Positions 44,009 through 54,643 of a DNA stretch of 64,000 bases are shown one piece after another (within the stretch, counting starts at the first letter, position 1; each line of letters starts with the position of its first letter). The notes beneath the pieces were generated by a model. That model did no database searches. It was not told the origin of the DNA and saw nothing but the letters and a program-made list of their open reading frames with translations. Made by a program: the position numbers and the translations under genes. Source of the DNA: Ophiobolus disseminans (lineage: Eukaryota; Ascomycota; Dothideomycetes; Pleosporales; Phaeosphaeriaceae); contig MU006245.1 of NCBI GenBank assembly GCA_010093685.1, positions 372,001 through 436,000 of the forward strand, given 5' to 3'.

Positions 44009-44623
44009 GTCAAAATGAGATACAGGATTTGGAGAGTGTTTCGGAGACAAGGCGAGAAAGACTTATATTGTTGGGTAAGTTTGCCCTTGCGCAAATGACA
44101 TGGAGGAAAATCGGGCATGACGCATGATTAAACGATGGATGACAGGGTTAGCTTCGAATTTGCTTACTGTTTGATATCTTCAAAAGAAAGATACTGACAT
44201 ATCGAAGTTAGCAAATAGATGATGTGCCATGATTTCGATTTGCCATGGAAGAAAAACCCTTAAATGGTCGCGGTGATCACGTAGACATAGCTGTATCCTC
44301 GTCGTACTAAGAATAAACTCGTCGAAGATTGTGCTGTATAATGATATGAAGGGTGCAGTGAAGCGTATATATACAGGATTGGCTAAGATTGTCAACTGAG
44401 AGACCCGAGACGCAGTACCTTGACCTCCATGTTTTCGTTGTTGAGTGTTCTCTTAATTTTCCAGTAATTGCTTTCTTGCGGCTAGCTTTTCAGCAAGTGT
44501 CGCGTCTTTAATGCATGAGTTCACGACTTGAAAAGTCCGCCGCAAAAAGCAAGGAATCAATCCTATCTAAAAGCACACACGCACACACGCACACATACAC
44601 ACTGCCTAGCCTACCGACACTGC
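44009..44623. other. Intergenic between tandem minus-strand paralogues
   Basis: Upstream of the first small gene and 3' of the second. A CA-rich tract at 44573-44602 lies just past the stop of the second gene. Nothing else supported. Confidence 0.5.
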
Positions 44624-45094
44624 CTACTTTCCTACAATTATCGCAACCTCCACTATCATATAATACATCAAAGTAATCGCGTGAAACCCACCCGTAAAAT
44701 AGCCATCTTCTGACTTTTGCCAGTTCCAGCCCTGCTCCAGCACCGACTTACCACCATTGAAAGTATCCTGTGCCATCACCCACCCAGCATCAACCTTGTT
44801 TTCAGCCCAACTAACTATCCAGGCATTTGCTTGTCCGTCTTCATCTCGTTCATTCTGCAAAGCGAAATGCATCATGTTTGGCTGCTTGCCACCGCGGTCG
44901 CAACCAGGCACGGAAACGATGTCCAAACGCGATGTCGCGTTGTCGAAGACGAGAAGGGGACTGTCCTGCGGGATTGATATGCCGTTCGAATAAGCAGTAG
45001 GAAGCTTGAACGGAACCGAATTGAAGTTTTCCTGGGTGCGCTTAGATAAGATCACGGCATAGATGTGGGTGAGAGGGTTTGGAACGGGGTCCAT
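44624..45094 (-). CDS. Small hypothetical protein, second of a tandem pair
   Basis: 156 residues from the ATG at 45094 (MDPVPNPLTHIYAVILSKR). An in-frame ATG at 45217 would add 41 residues, but the relative starts at the equivalent of 45094. It shares the ordered blocks listed for the gene at 43520-44008, with weak identity but matching spacing. The C-terminus (ITLMYYMIVEVAIIVGK) is hydrophobic, unlike the partner, and could be a short membrane-associated tail. Function unknown. Confidence 0.6.
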   Translation of the reverse strand: MDPVPNPLTHIYAVILSKRTQENFNSVPFKLPTAYSNGISIPQDSPLLVFDNATSRLDIVSVPGCDRGGKQPNMMHFALQNERDEDGQANAWIVSWAENKVDAGWVMAQDTFNGGKSVLEQGWNWQKSEDGYFTGGFHAITLMYYMIVEVAIIVGK

Positions 45095-45491
45095 GATGGA
45101 GAATGATGAGATTCGAAAGAGCTGGGAGTTATGCATGAGACACTTCGATTCATAGAGTTCTCGATGGATTGTTTGAGCGCAGGTGATTAGAGTCACAAAC
45201 AACCGTGACAGGATCACAAGCGCCCAAAGTTTGTTACTAGAGTTAGCGACGCGTATGCGTTTGAAATTAGACAGGATACTCTACGCCGCGCTCGATCTTC
45301 GTATGTCCCATGTAGGTCGAGGCTAGTCAGCCGTAAGTCACCCATCCCATTCTTTCGCGAACTCACCCCCGCCCCTATCCAGGGTTCGCAGCAGCCCCTA
45401 CAGCACAATCTACCAAACACGATACTCATACATCATTCCCCTGCATCCCATTTTCATCCCAATCAATCCACAACACACAAACAATACCACC
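45095..45491. other. Intergenic; divergent promoter region
   Basis: Between the starts of the small minus-strand gene and the F-box-like gene. Nothing else supported. Confidence 0.5.
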
Positions 45492-45992
45492 ATGCCATCC
45501 AACCTCCCGACAGAGCTCTGGCACCTAATCCTCTCCCACAACCCCTCACTCTCCATCTTCCTCCAACGCGGCACATCCCGCCTCTTCGCCCAGCGCCACG
45601 CCGCCGACATGAAATATTTCCGCCTAGCTTTCTGCGTGCCGCGCATCAGAGGTCAAGCCCTCAAGTGCGCACGCTTCAGCGCTGATAAACGGGTCGTGTA
45701 TTTCCATCCCGCAAACGGCGACAGAGTGATGCGTCTAAATTACAGGCTGCTGCTGAACGCGCTGTCGCGCAGGGTGCACGGAATTGTTGCGTATGCACAA
45801 GGGGACGTGTCGCTAGTTTCGAGGACGCGGAATCTGTATGAGTTTCGGCGGGGGGAGAATGAGGTATATGCGCACCACTGTATACCGTTGTTTGGGCTCA
45901 GAGTGAAAGCGAAGAAGATGCATGTGGGATTTGAGTGGATGCCGATGTATGCGGCCGTGTTGAGGGGGGATGGGAGGCATGGAGTGGATTAG
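45492..45992 (+). CDS. Small F-box-like hypothetical protein
   Basis: Single exon, 166 residues, ATG in good context (caccATG). The N-terminus MPSNLPTELWHLILSHNPSL resembles the start of an F-box (LPxELWxxIL), but the second helix of the motif is not clear. The remainder is basic (RLAFCVPRIRGQALKCARFS, LLLNALSRRVHGIVAYAQG) with no recognised repeat. If real, it could be a substrate receptor for an SCF ubiquitin ligase. The single long frame and good start support coding; the family call is weak. Confidence 0.5.
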   Translation: MPSNLPTELWHLILSHNPSLSIFLQRGTSRLFAQRHAADMKYFRLAFCVPRIRGQALKCARFSADKRVVYFHPANGDRVMRLNYRLLLNALSRRVHGIVAYAQGDVSLVSRTRNLYEFRRGENEVYAHHCIPLFGLRVKAKKMHVGFEWMPMYAAVLRGDGRHGVD

Positions 45993-46918
45993 GACGCGGG
46001 CGAGTTGTGGAACGCGGGCGGTATTTGTAACGAAGATGAACGAAACTGAGGTGGGATCTTTGAACGAGAGTCTCAACTATGATGCAGAAGGGGGAATGCT
46101 TATTAAAGGCCATCTGTGATACTGGCAGAGGCTTGTCGTAGATTATATCTCCGCCTGCGATCTGTGTGTGAGTACAAATCACACAATGCTTCTTAACACT
46201 GGAGCATCTAAACAGTTAGAGGCCAGAGTCTAGAAAGCAAATGACACGCTATCACTGGCGTATAAGTAAGCAGTTTCATGACATCCTTACTTATTGCAAT
46301 CTTCGTCAGCACCCTCGTCTGGCTGGTATGGAAAGCCAACATCGCCAGTTGAGTATACCTTCGGATTATGAGCACCATCAGTCACCCGAGTGAAAAATTT
46401 GTAGAAGAACATGAACGACTGGTCGCTCTTATTACATGATTACGAGACGAATACTCTCAGGAGATCCCAGTACTTGGGGTGGAATAATCAGGCATACATA
46501 CCAGAAGCACGAAGGCTGCATTGAAGTCTAAGGTGAAGCAAACGTCCCGATATTCGAAAATCACATCCGACGCAAGCTTAGGCATGTTTTAGAACCGTCG
46601 AAAAGGATTGCGGGAGATGAAATAAGTCAGTTCCATTCGAAACAAGAAGATTTCGCTGAAAGCGGAACATGGAAACCGGACTTGTAAGAAGAGGAGAATG
46701 CAATTGGATTGGTGATATCGTCGTGTACAAAAGTGAAAGAGTAAAGTGAGTATGAAATTGGATGAAAAAAACCCACAAGAACGGTGTTCCGCCGATGCCA
46801 TGTTCGTCAGACAACATCGTATCTTATGTGTGTGTGCCCATTGCACGTTCCGCAAACATTGCGGTGCTGCACCGTCAGCTTCACTACCATTATGATGCAC
46901 CATAACACCAGTCTCGTC
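45993..46918. other. Intergenic between convergent genes
   Basis: About 0.9 kb, right edge of the accessory island. Open frames here are short and unrelated to known families. Confidence 0.45.
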
Positions 46919-47553
46919 TCAAGCCCCATCACCCCAGAGTCCCACAACCGACATAGCAAACGCCAACCCCGCAAGCGTCGTCTTGACACTCTCATTAAAC
47001 TTCTTCCTCTCCACCGCTTCCCTTACCTGCTCGCCATTTACATCATCGCCCTGCGCCTCTAGATCAAGTGCCGTTCTCCGCTCATTGGTACCCTGTCGCC
47101 ACGATACCGCGTAGTCGATACCGGGCCCGGACACGAAGGCGAGGATGGAGGTGTAGAGAAGGTATGGGTGCCTGAAGCGTCGTGGTGACATGAGATAGGC
47201 TGAGAAGAGCGTGAAGGTGGTGATGTGCCGTAGATATGTGGTGTAGTACTGCGCTTTGCTGGAGAGGTAGGTGAATGTGGTTCGGGCGTTGACGGCGGTG
47301 GGGAGCGCGAGGAGGGATGGGAGTGCGATTGTTGCGACGGTCGCTGAGATGCCCTGGGTATTTGTTAGTATTGGGGTTTCGGTGGATTCATCCTGTAATA
47401 CGTGGATCGAGATCTGAGCTTCGTCCAGGTACAAGGCGGGCTTCATGGCGGGGAGCTTGCGGGAGCGCGAGGTGGCGGATGCCAACTTACCGTCGAGATA
47501 CCGAGACTGACGGTCCCCACGAACTTGAGGATTGATATCGTCCGTGCCGCCAT
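46919..47553 (-). CDS. ATG33: Mitophagy-related membrane protein ATG33
   Basis: In yeast Atg33 is a mitochondrial outer-membrane protein that promotes mitophagy. Exons 47553-47491 and 47353-46919 give 165 residues; the 137-base intron is phase 0. The N-terminus MAARTISILKFVGTVSLGIS matches my recollection of the family, followed across the intron by ATVATIALPSLLALP (membrane segment). Further hydrophobic segments lie at the HITTFTLFSAYL, YLLYTSILAFVSG and TTLAGLAFAMSVVGLWGD regions. SPRRFRHPYLLYTS is a family-like junction between the second and third. Length and four-segment layout fit. It is divergent from the dienoyl-CoA reductase gene. Confidence 0.75.
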
Positions 47554-48052
47554 GATTACAGAGATTAGTTGCTAGAGAAGGGCTGAAGTGGAATCGCTAT
47601 GGTGTTGAGGTCGCTCTTTGATGCAGGTTGGCGTTCTGTAGGCGCCCGAGTGATTGCGGAGATAACGCGGGCGCTACGTAGTGCCAAGCCCCCTCGACAC
47701 CGCGCGAAGAGCACATGCAAGGGAACGCAGTACCGGCATAAGCTCGTTACTCCAGACGAGCGTTTGTTGCATTTACTCCGACACCTGACAGGCTTCACGA
47801 AGCAAACGGGACTATGCATACTAATCAATGCGCTCGCCGTCTTACCTCTAGCATCTCAAAGTGGAGATTAAGCTCTCGAGTCGTCGTACCTCGGCTTGCA
47901 TTTCTTACACGGCCACCCACGTCTTTCGGCCGTAGCTTTCACTCGACGTGAGCACACTCAAACATACTTATACTCGTCCCGTTGCCAACAGTCGTGGCAG
48001 TCCGAACCGTCTCACCAGCAACTCTTCTCCAAATACCGAAACACCCCAGAAG
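47554..48052. other. Intergenic; bidirectional promoter of ATG33 and SPS19
   Basis: About 500 bases between divergent starts. Nothing else supported. Confidence 0.5.
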
Positions 48053-49092
48053 ATGCCGCTCGAGAAGTACCAGTATTTGAGCAATGTCTGGAGAGACGAC
48101 ATCTTCAGTATGGTAGTAGCCGTCTATCTTCACGGAATTCAAGCTGACACCTATCAGAAAACAAGGTCGTCTTCTGCACAGGCGGTGCCGGCACCATCTG
48201 CTCGGCACAGGTCCGCGCGATGGTACACCTCGGCGCCGACGCCTGCATAATTGGTCGAAACGTCGAGAAGACAGAGAACATGGCCAAGGATATCGCAACA
48301 GCGCGGAAGGGCGCGAAAGTTATCGGCATCGGCGCAGTCGACGTCCGGAAGCCAGAGCTCCTGCAAGAAGCTGCAAACCGCTGCGCGAAGGAACTTGGTA
48401 GCATCGACTTCGTCATCGCAGGCGCTGCCGGCAACTTCCTTGCCACAATCGAGCAGATCTCGCCAAACGCCATGAAGTCAGTCATTGACATCGACGTCCT
48501 CGGCAGCTACAACACCGTCAAGGCGACGTTACCCTACCTCCAGGAATCCGCCGCGAAACACAGGACGGACGGGAAGACAGAGCCAGCCAATGGCACGGGC
48601 GGACGCATCATCTTCGTCAGCGCGACGCTGCATTACGCTGGAACACCGCTGCAGAGCCACGTCTCCGTAGCCAAAGCCGGCGTCGACGCCATGGCCATGT
48701 CTATTGCGATTGAGCAGGGACCAAAGGGCCTGACCTCGAACATCATCGCCCCCGGGCCGATCGCAGATACCGAGGGCATAGACCGTTTGTCGAAGAAGGA
48801 GACTCGGGAACGATCGTACAAGGCCGTTCCTGCAGGAAGATATGGCACCGTGAAGGAGATTGCGGATGCGACTGTCTACCTCTTCTCTGATAGCGGGAAC
48901 TTTGTCAACGGAGAGACGCTTGTTGGTGAGTGCTGTCAAGGCGGTGCGAGAAGTGCGATTGCTAATATTTCTGCAGTTGATGGCGGCGCATGGCATACGG
49001 CTGGCTTCGCGAACGGATTTTCGTATCCCGACTTCCTCCTCTCTGGCGAGACTGTTACTGGCGTCGGCGGTGGAAAGAAGGCGAAGCTATAG
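48053..49092 (+). CDS. SPS19: Peroxisomal 2,4-dienoyl-CoA reductase (SDR family)
   Basis: NADPH-dependent enzyme that removes double bonds from unsaturated fatty acids during peroxisomal beta-oxidation. Exons 48053-48107, 48158-48925 and 48977-49092 give 312 residues. The nucleotide-binding TGGAGTICSAQVRAMVHLGA follows KNKVVFC, then IIGRN (cofactor 2'-phosphate side). Further SDR marks are DVRKPE, DFVIAGAAGNFLA (the NAG-like motif), SVIDIDVLGSYNTVKATLPY, GRIIFVSATLHYAGTPLQSH, and NIIAPGPIADTEGIDRLS. The last residues AKL are a standard type-1 peroxisome targeting signal. All parts are intact. Confidence 0.92.
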
Positions 49093-50044
49093 TCTTGAAA
49101 ATCAAACTCCTGTTCCTGTGACACCTTCCACGTGGCTAAGCTCGGTGCTGATAGGAAGCAAGCAGCTAATGTCTAACTGCGGCTAGCGTGGATACACCAC
49201 CGTCTGCTATTACTTGCGACAAGCATATGGTCGAAATAGTCAACTACCTTTTCTCCACAACGCACGCTTTTCCGCTTTCTCTGGGTGCGCCTCGTGGACC
49301 CTGGTGTGCATATGCAGTCCTGCAGGCCGTCTCAAAGAAGCTTTCCTTAGGAAGGGTGTACATCCCTGTCAACAGGTTTGGGTGCCAATACGATGGCCTA
49401 ATGTTACATTCGTCGCTTTTCTCGCTCTCGAATATTCTTTGTGGTCATTGAATTGGTGTTTCAGGTTTGCTTGCGCAGACCGCGAAGGCCCAAAGTATTG
49501 CCTTCGATCTACACGTACTGTCGACATACCTCATACAGTACGAGCGACTCGTCGACGCAGCGGCATGTTCCATCCTGGCTCAACCACTTCCTCGGATCAA
49601 TTGAACCGCTTCCTTGGATGTCCCCCTTGGAAGCTTCTTCAGGCACCAAAGTGTGTTTCTTTCGCAGGGCTCGTTTCACCTACAAAGAAATGAGAAAGGG
49701 CGCATCTTGCGGAAGACGCCACGGCAGCCGACAAAGAACTGAGAGAGGACGCCCTTCGCAGAAGACGCCACGGAAGGGAGCAGAATCGTAGCTTCTTCCC
49801 TGTTCAGAATAGAGCTCATTGTGCAGGGCGCCTCCTGACATAATCCTCAGAGAAATAGTGCTTAAAGCATGCTAGATCGGCGCCAAGCTATCGTTGTAAC
49901 ATGTGTCAGTGGCTTCAAAGATGCTTCGCCTGTCTGTGTACGCTCATATGAGTCACTATAAGAAGGTATCCATTTCGTTTGCCTAACGTCCATCAGCTCA
50001 GGATAAAAGCTTCCTCATCAAGATCTGTACTACCTGTTGGAACC
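49093..50044. other. Intergenic between tandem plus-strand genes
   Basis: About 0.95 kb. A 12-14 base stretch around gaagacgccacgg occurs twice (near 49710 and 49760). Open frames at 49188-49791 lack family features. Nothing else supported. Confidence 0.45.
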
Positions 50045-51787
50045 ATGAACTACCAAGAGAACAACGCCACAAACACGAGAAGCAATAGCTTCATCTACTC
50101 CACCGCAGTTTCCACCCCTGCACGGGCCTATCCTTATCTGTTCTTCACCATCGCATGCCTCCTCCTCGCCAGCATAGTCCAACACGTCAAAGCTCTCCTC
50201 ACTCATGCAAAGCGTAGATCCCGCCTCCCTCCCGGACCATGGGGCTTTCCTCTGATCGGCTCCGTCTTCTCCATCGGCCTCTTCCCCGAACGTACGCTCG
50301 ACCGCTGGGCCAGGAAGTACGGGCCACTGTACTCCGTGACCATGGGCAAGGAGTTGTTCATCGTCCTTTCGAGTCCAGATGTAGTCAAGGACCTGGTAAT
50401 CACGAACGGAAATGTGTTTTCGGATCGGCAGGTCAATATCAGGAACCACGAGGTCTTTGCTGGTCGTGGAGTGACGGCGACACATTACGGAGATGAGCAC
50501 TGGTACGTGATCTTCGACCCGTGGCGCTGGGATATAGATGGATGAGCTAATGGTTATGATTAGGAGAAAACATCGCCGGCTCTCGAGCGTCTGGCTCAAC
50601 CAAAAAGCAGTCGATCGCTACACGCACGTCCTCGACTTCGAAGCCACCGACATGCTCAAAGCGCTGTACGCAGATTCCAAAAACGGCACAGTAGCTCTCA
50701 GCCCACAGACATACGAAGGCCGCTGCGCGCTCAACAATATGTTGACCATCGTCCTCGGAACGCGCACAACCAGCATCCACGACCCCTTCATCAAGACAGC
50801 GTTGCGAATCGCGCGTGAATTCATGAACGTCAGCGCTCCAATGTCCAACCTCGTCGACTTCGTACCCCTCTTCCTAAAAAAAGCTTTCCCCTGGTCCCTC
50901 AAGCTTCGCGGCGAGAAACTCCACCGCGATATGATGAAATTGTATGGCACCATGATCGACGAAATCGCCGCGACAATGGCATCCGGCACCGACGTTCCAG
51001 ACTCGCTGGTCAAGTACTTACTCTCCGTGCGCGACGCAGAAGCCCTAACGGACAGCGACATCAAACTGCTCGTCTGCGCATTCATGATCGGCGGCGTGGA
51101 AACCACCGCATCCGTAATGCAATGGTTCACCGCGCTCATACCATCGTACCCCGACGTCCAGCGCAAAGCGCAAGACGAGCTAGATCGCGTCGTTGGGCGC
51201 GGGCGACTCCCAACTGTGGCAGATGAAGCGAACTTGCCGTATGTGCATGCCATTATCAAAGAAGTAGAGCGGTGTTTTAATCCCATATGGCTGGGCACGC
51301 CGCATGCAACTTCTCAAGACTTTGAGTATGAGGGGAAATTGATTCCAAAGGGCGCGACGGTCGTGCTGAATACGTGGAGTATGCAACATAGTCCTGATCG
51401 GTGGGATAGGCCGTTGGAATTCGATGTAAGTCATCTAACCATCCCCCCCCCTCCCTACAAACCCACCACTAACCCCATCAGCCCGAACGCTACACCAGCG
51501 ACCCGCTCCTCTCCTCCGCATCCGTCAACTCGGCGGACCCCAACGCGCGCGACCACTGGATGTTCGGCGCGGGGCGGCGCGTGTGTCCGGGCATGTTACT
51601 CGCCGAGCGGGAAATTTTCCTCGTCGTGTCACGGCTGCTGTGGGCGTTTGATATGCAGGAGTTTGAGGGCAGGAGGACGGATTTGAATAGATATGATGGG
51701 CTGAGTGCGAGGAGTCCGGTGCCGTTTGTTATGAGGCTTACGCCGCGGTTTGAGGGCGTGGGGGAGGTTTTGGGGAGGGTGGGGTAG
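50045..51787 (+). CDS. Cytochrome P450 monooxygenase
   Basis: Membrane-anchored haem enzyme; substrate unknown. Exons 50045-50502, 50564-51425 and 51482-51787 give 541 residues. An N-terminal anchor (PYLFFTIACLLLASIVQHV) precedes the Pro-rich hinge RRSRLPPGPWGFPLIGSV. The I-helix oxygen motif is FMIGGVETTAS, the ExxR motif is EVER in IIKEVERCFN, the PERF-like motif is PERYT at the start of exon 3, and the haem-binding loop is HWMFGAGRRVCPGMLLAER with the ligand Cys. All catalytic parts are intact. No polyketide or peptide synthetase is within the window, so it does not look like part of a classical metabolite cluster. A G-quadruplex-like run spans the stop codon. Confidence 0.92.
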
Positions 51788-51801
51788 GGGGGTAGAAGGG
51801 G
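51772..51801 (+). other. G-quadruplex-like motif across the P450 stop codon
   Basis: Five runs of three or more G (GGGG, GGG, GGGG, GGGGGG, GGGG) separated by 1-5 bases cover the last codons, the TAG stop (51785-51787) and the start of the 3' region. The following 80 bases stay purine-rich. Confidence 0.6.
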
Positions 51802-54643
51802 TAAGAAGGTAGAGGTGAGAATGGAGGGGTGAGAAGGGAGAGGGGTGGAGGGGAGGATGAAGAGGTAGGGAAGGGGAGGGGGGATAGCTAGGCTTAGCGA
51901 GTATATGTACGTAATTAAGAGTTGTTTTGAATTTCAAAAAGTGCCTGTGGATATACAGGTTAGTGTATCTTTGTTAATGGATTGAGCGACTTACTGACAG
52001 GCAGGTACAAGAGAACCGTATCTAGGCTTTGCGAGTAGCTGGAGAAGCACATAACGGTCCTCCAATTTGATCATGTACCTAAGAACTTGCGTGTCCAGGT
52101 CCCTTCTCCTCGTCCCGTCTGCACACATATGAGCAGATACGATAGTTTGTTTTAACTAGCTTAAATCACGTGATTTGATACTGTACTTGAATGCGTCCCA
52201 AGGTTGGAGCCCTTGTGGACGTCTCGGCTGCTCATGGAGCGAGGCACGTTACGTCGCTGGTCGCGAGGGACTCTACATACTCTTAAGGCTTTTTAAGTTC
52301 TTGAAGTGCTTTCCGATTACGAAGCGTAGCTCTGCCTCGTGTTCTTCATCGTGTTCCGGGGCTTCTACCGCTACGTAGACTTCTAACGCAGGAGAGTAGT
52401 TGACAGCAAGGCATCTAGCAGCAGAGCCTCAATAACCTTAAACTATACACAAACCCTGAAAGTTGGAGCGCGCGTGCGAGTAAATAATCAACAACGCGTG
52501 AATCTCCCACTTACGCATTGCATCAACGATCTTGATCCCATCTCAAACACCATGCGATGATCTCTTACCCAACAACCACCCAACGCCATCCCATCCATCC
52601 CAGTCACCCGGATCGCAGTCATCCCAAACACAATGACATCGATCATACATACCCTGAACATCTTCATCTCGCAGCAACTGCTATATTCACGCGTTCCCAC
52701 TGCTTCAATAGTGCGATCGGCAGGGGATAAGTGGGCGCAGCGCTGCACGCACCGAGGTGCTTGACTCGCATTGCGTCATGTTATGTGGGCGTTCAGGAGG
52801 CTGATCAGCATGGGCAGTAGCGAGATGAGTGCTGGGTTAGCGCTGACGGAGCGTTAAGGTAAGGCTGCAATTTATTTGTATGAGGATTTGCTCGGAGAAA
52901 ATGCAGGCTGAATGAGTGCGCAAGATTGTCAATCATAGATGCTGTTTGAGAATACGGTGTTGCAGGTAGATTGGGAAGAGATGCAGTATCGATAACGATA
53001 GGTGTGCATGGTGCGATTGAGCAGCCGCAGTGACAGCGACGTCGTGTTTCAACGTCGAGTGCCGAGGGCGAGTCGCCGGTTTCTTTTTCGAACTCGGCGC
53101 GTCCTGATTCGGTCTTGGTGTTGGCGTTTTGACCTAAACGAGTGAGATAAGACGCGACTTGGAGCTGATTCGGTCGCTGGCGGTGCGACCTCGGTCAGCG
53201 ACGAGGCTGCAACGGCTCATGAAACGGTCCCACCTGTCGTTCTGAGCAACAGTCGCTGGCAGAATTTACCTGTTTTCCCGGATGAATGGTTGTGCAAGGT
53301 GCTACATTGTGAGGCAGGAGGTGGTGCAGTGATACGTGCTCGTGATCGGACGGAGAGTGACAGCGGATACATGCTTGTCCAGCAGTTCATCAATATTGAT
53401 AAGAGATGCAACGTCGAATGCAAAGAGCAGTCGTTCGAGGACGGCCACTAGCTCATTCAATTCACATGCCACGGCAACGCGTTCCCTGCAGACGGCCATG
53501 CAATCGATACGACGCCGCAGGAGCTAAATTTGCCCGTGCATACGCCTCTTACCTGGTGATCAGCACTCCGAGGGAGAGGTGCAGCGAGACAAAACATCCT
53601 GCTCATCCGCGGTGCAACCTCCTCGTCACCTTCCCTTCCTATCGCCTGCTTCTCACACTCGCTTTTTCCTACTAAGTCTTTTCTTTGGTGGTAGAGACCC
53701 GGTGTCACTCGTTCGATCTAGATCTTCTACGGCAGTCCTTCCAACGGTCGCTCTACTTCGGAAGAAAGTCCGCACAGGGTTACGGGGGTACAGAGAAAAA
53801 GAACAAGAACTTCTCCGCACGACGACATCGTGTTTTTGCGAATCACAAGCGGCTTGGAACCATTGTCGGAGGGCCGAGGATCCGGCCGTGGTCGTTTGTC
53901 TTGTCGGCGGTGGTCACGTCATGACACAAGCGACGAGTACTTGAAGTAACTCGCAGATACCATCATCGACACCTCGACTACGCACGCGCTTGCCACCCGC
54001 CAACGACCCAAGGCGCGAGGATTGAAATTGCAAGGCTGCCCAAGTGCTTCTGCCGCGTGCACCTAGGGAAACGCGGATTTGAGGAGCGGAAGGCGCGGAG
54101 GACAAGCCCTTAGTGAGAGGTACGTGCACAATTGGTACGTCTGCTTCAGTTTAGCTCCCCAGCTAGTACCGGTGATCGTCTGCTCCACCAGCATTCTTCC
54201 TCAACAGCAGTCCGCAGAGGCAATCTCTTCCCCTCAATTGCACTGCTGCTGGACACGACACCCGGCCGGCGAACCTTCTGCACGCCGCAATGCTAACGTG
54301 CATCTGACCGAACAGATTCACGTGCATCTCGGTGCTACTCCTTGATTGCTTGTACAGCAAACTCACGGGCCTCAGTCTTCGAGACAACTCCACGAACCTC
54401 ACGACACCGACTCGACCACACCCCACGTGCTTCACCTGCAGCACATTGACTCTTTCATCGCTGTCACCGCCCCACCCACGGTTCGCTCACAACGTTGGAG
54501 GCGTTCAGTCGCTCTCCCCGGTCTTTGTCGTCGACCAACATTCACTGCTGGCCGACCGGATAGGACTGCTCGGGATCTCTACAACCTTTATAACCTACCT
54601 CTCTCTCCACGACTTGGTTTCACAGTCAAGCTCAACCGCTACC
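51788..54643. other. Gene-poor stretch, 2.9 kb
   Basis: The longest region without a supported gene. It begins with a purine-rich tract (to about 51885). Small open frames at 52488-52748 (minus), 53302-53499 (minus, 65 codons) and 53579-53944 (plus) have no recognised family; the 65-codon frame (LLFAFDVASLINIDELLD) may be a remnant. The last 600 bases are C/T-rich and probably include the leader of the WSC gene. No tRNA or repeat array was found. Confidence 0.4.

Noticed and set aside
50045..51787. P450 as part of a secondary-metabolite cluster
   Set aside because: No backbone synthase, transporter pair or pathway regulator within 10 kb on either side.
53302..53499. Minus-strand 65-codon frame (LLFAFDVASLINIDELLD)
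   Set aside because: Sounds protein-like over about 40 residues but has no extension, splice partner or relative in the window.
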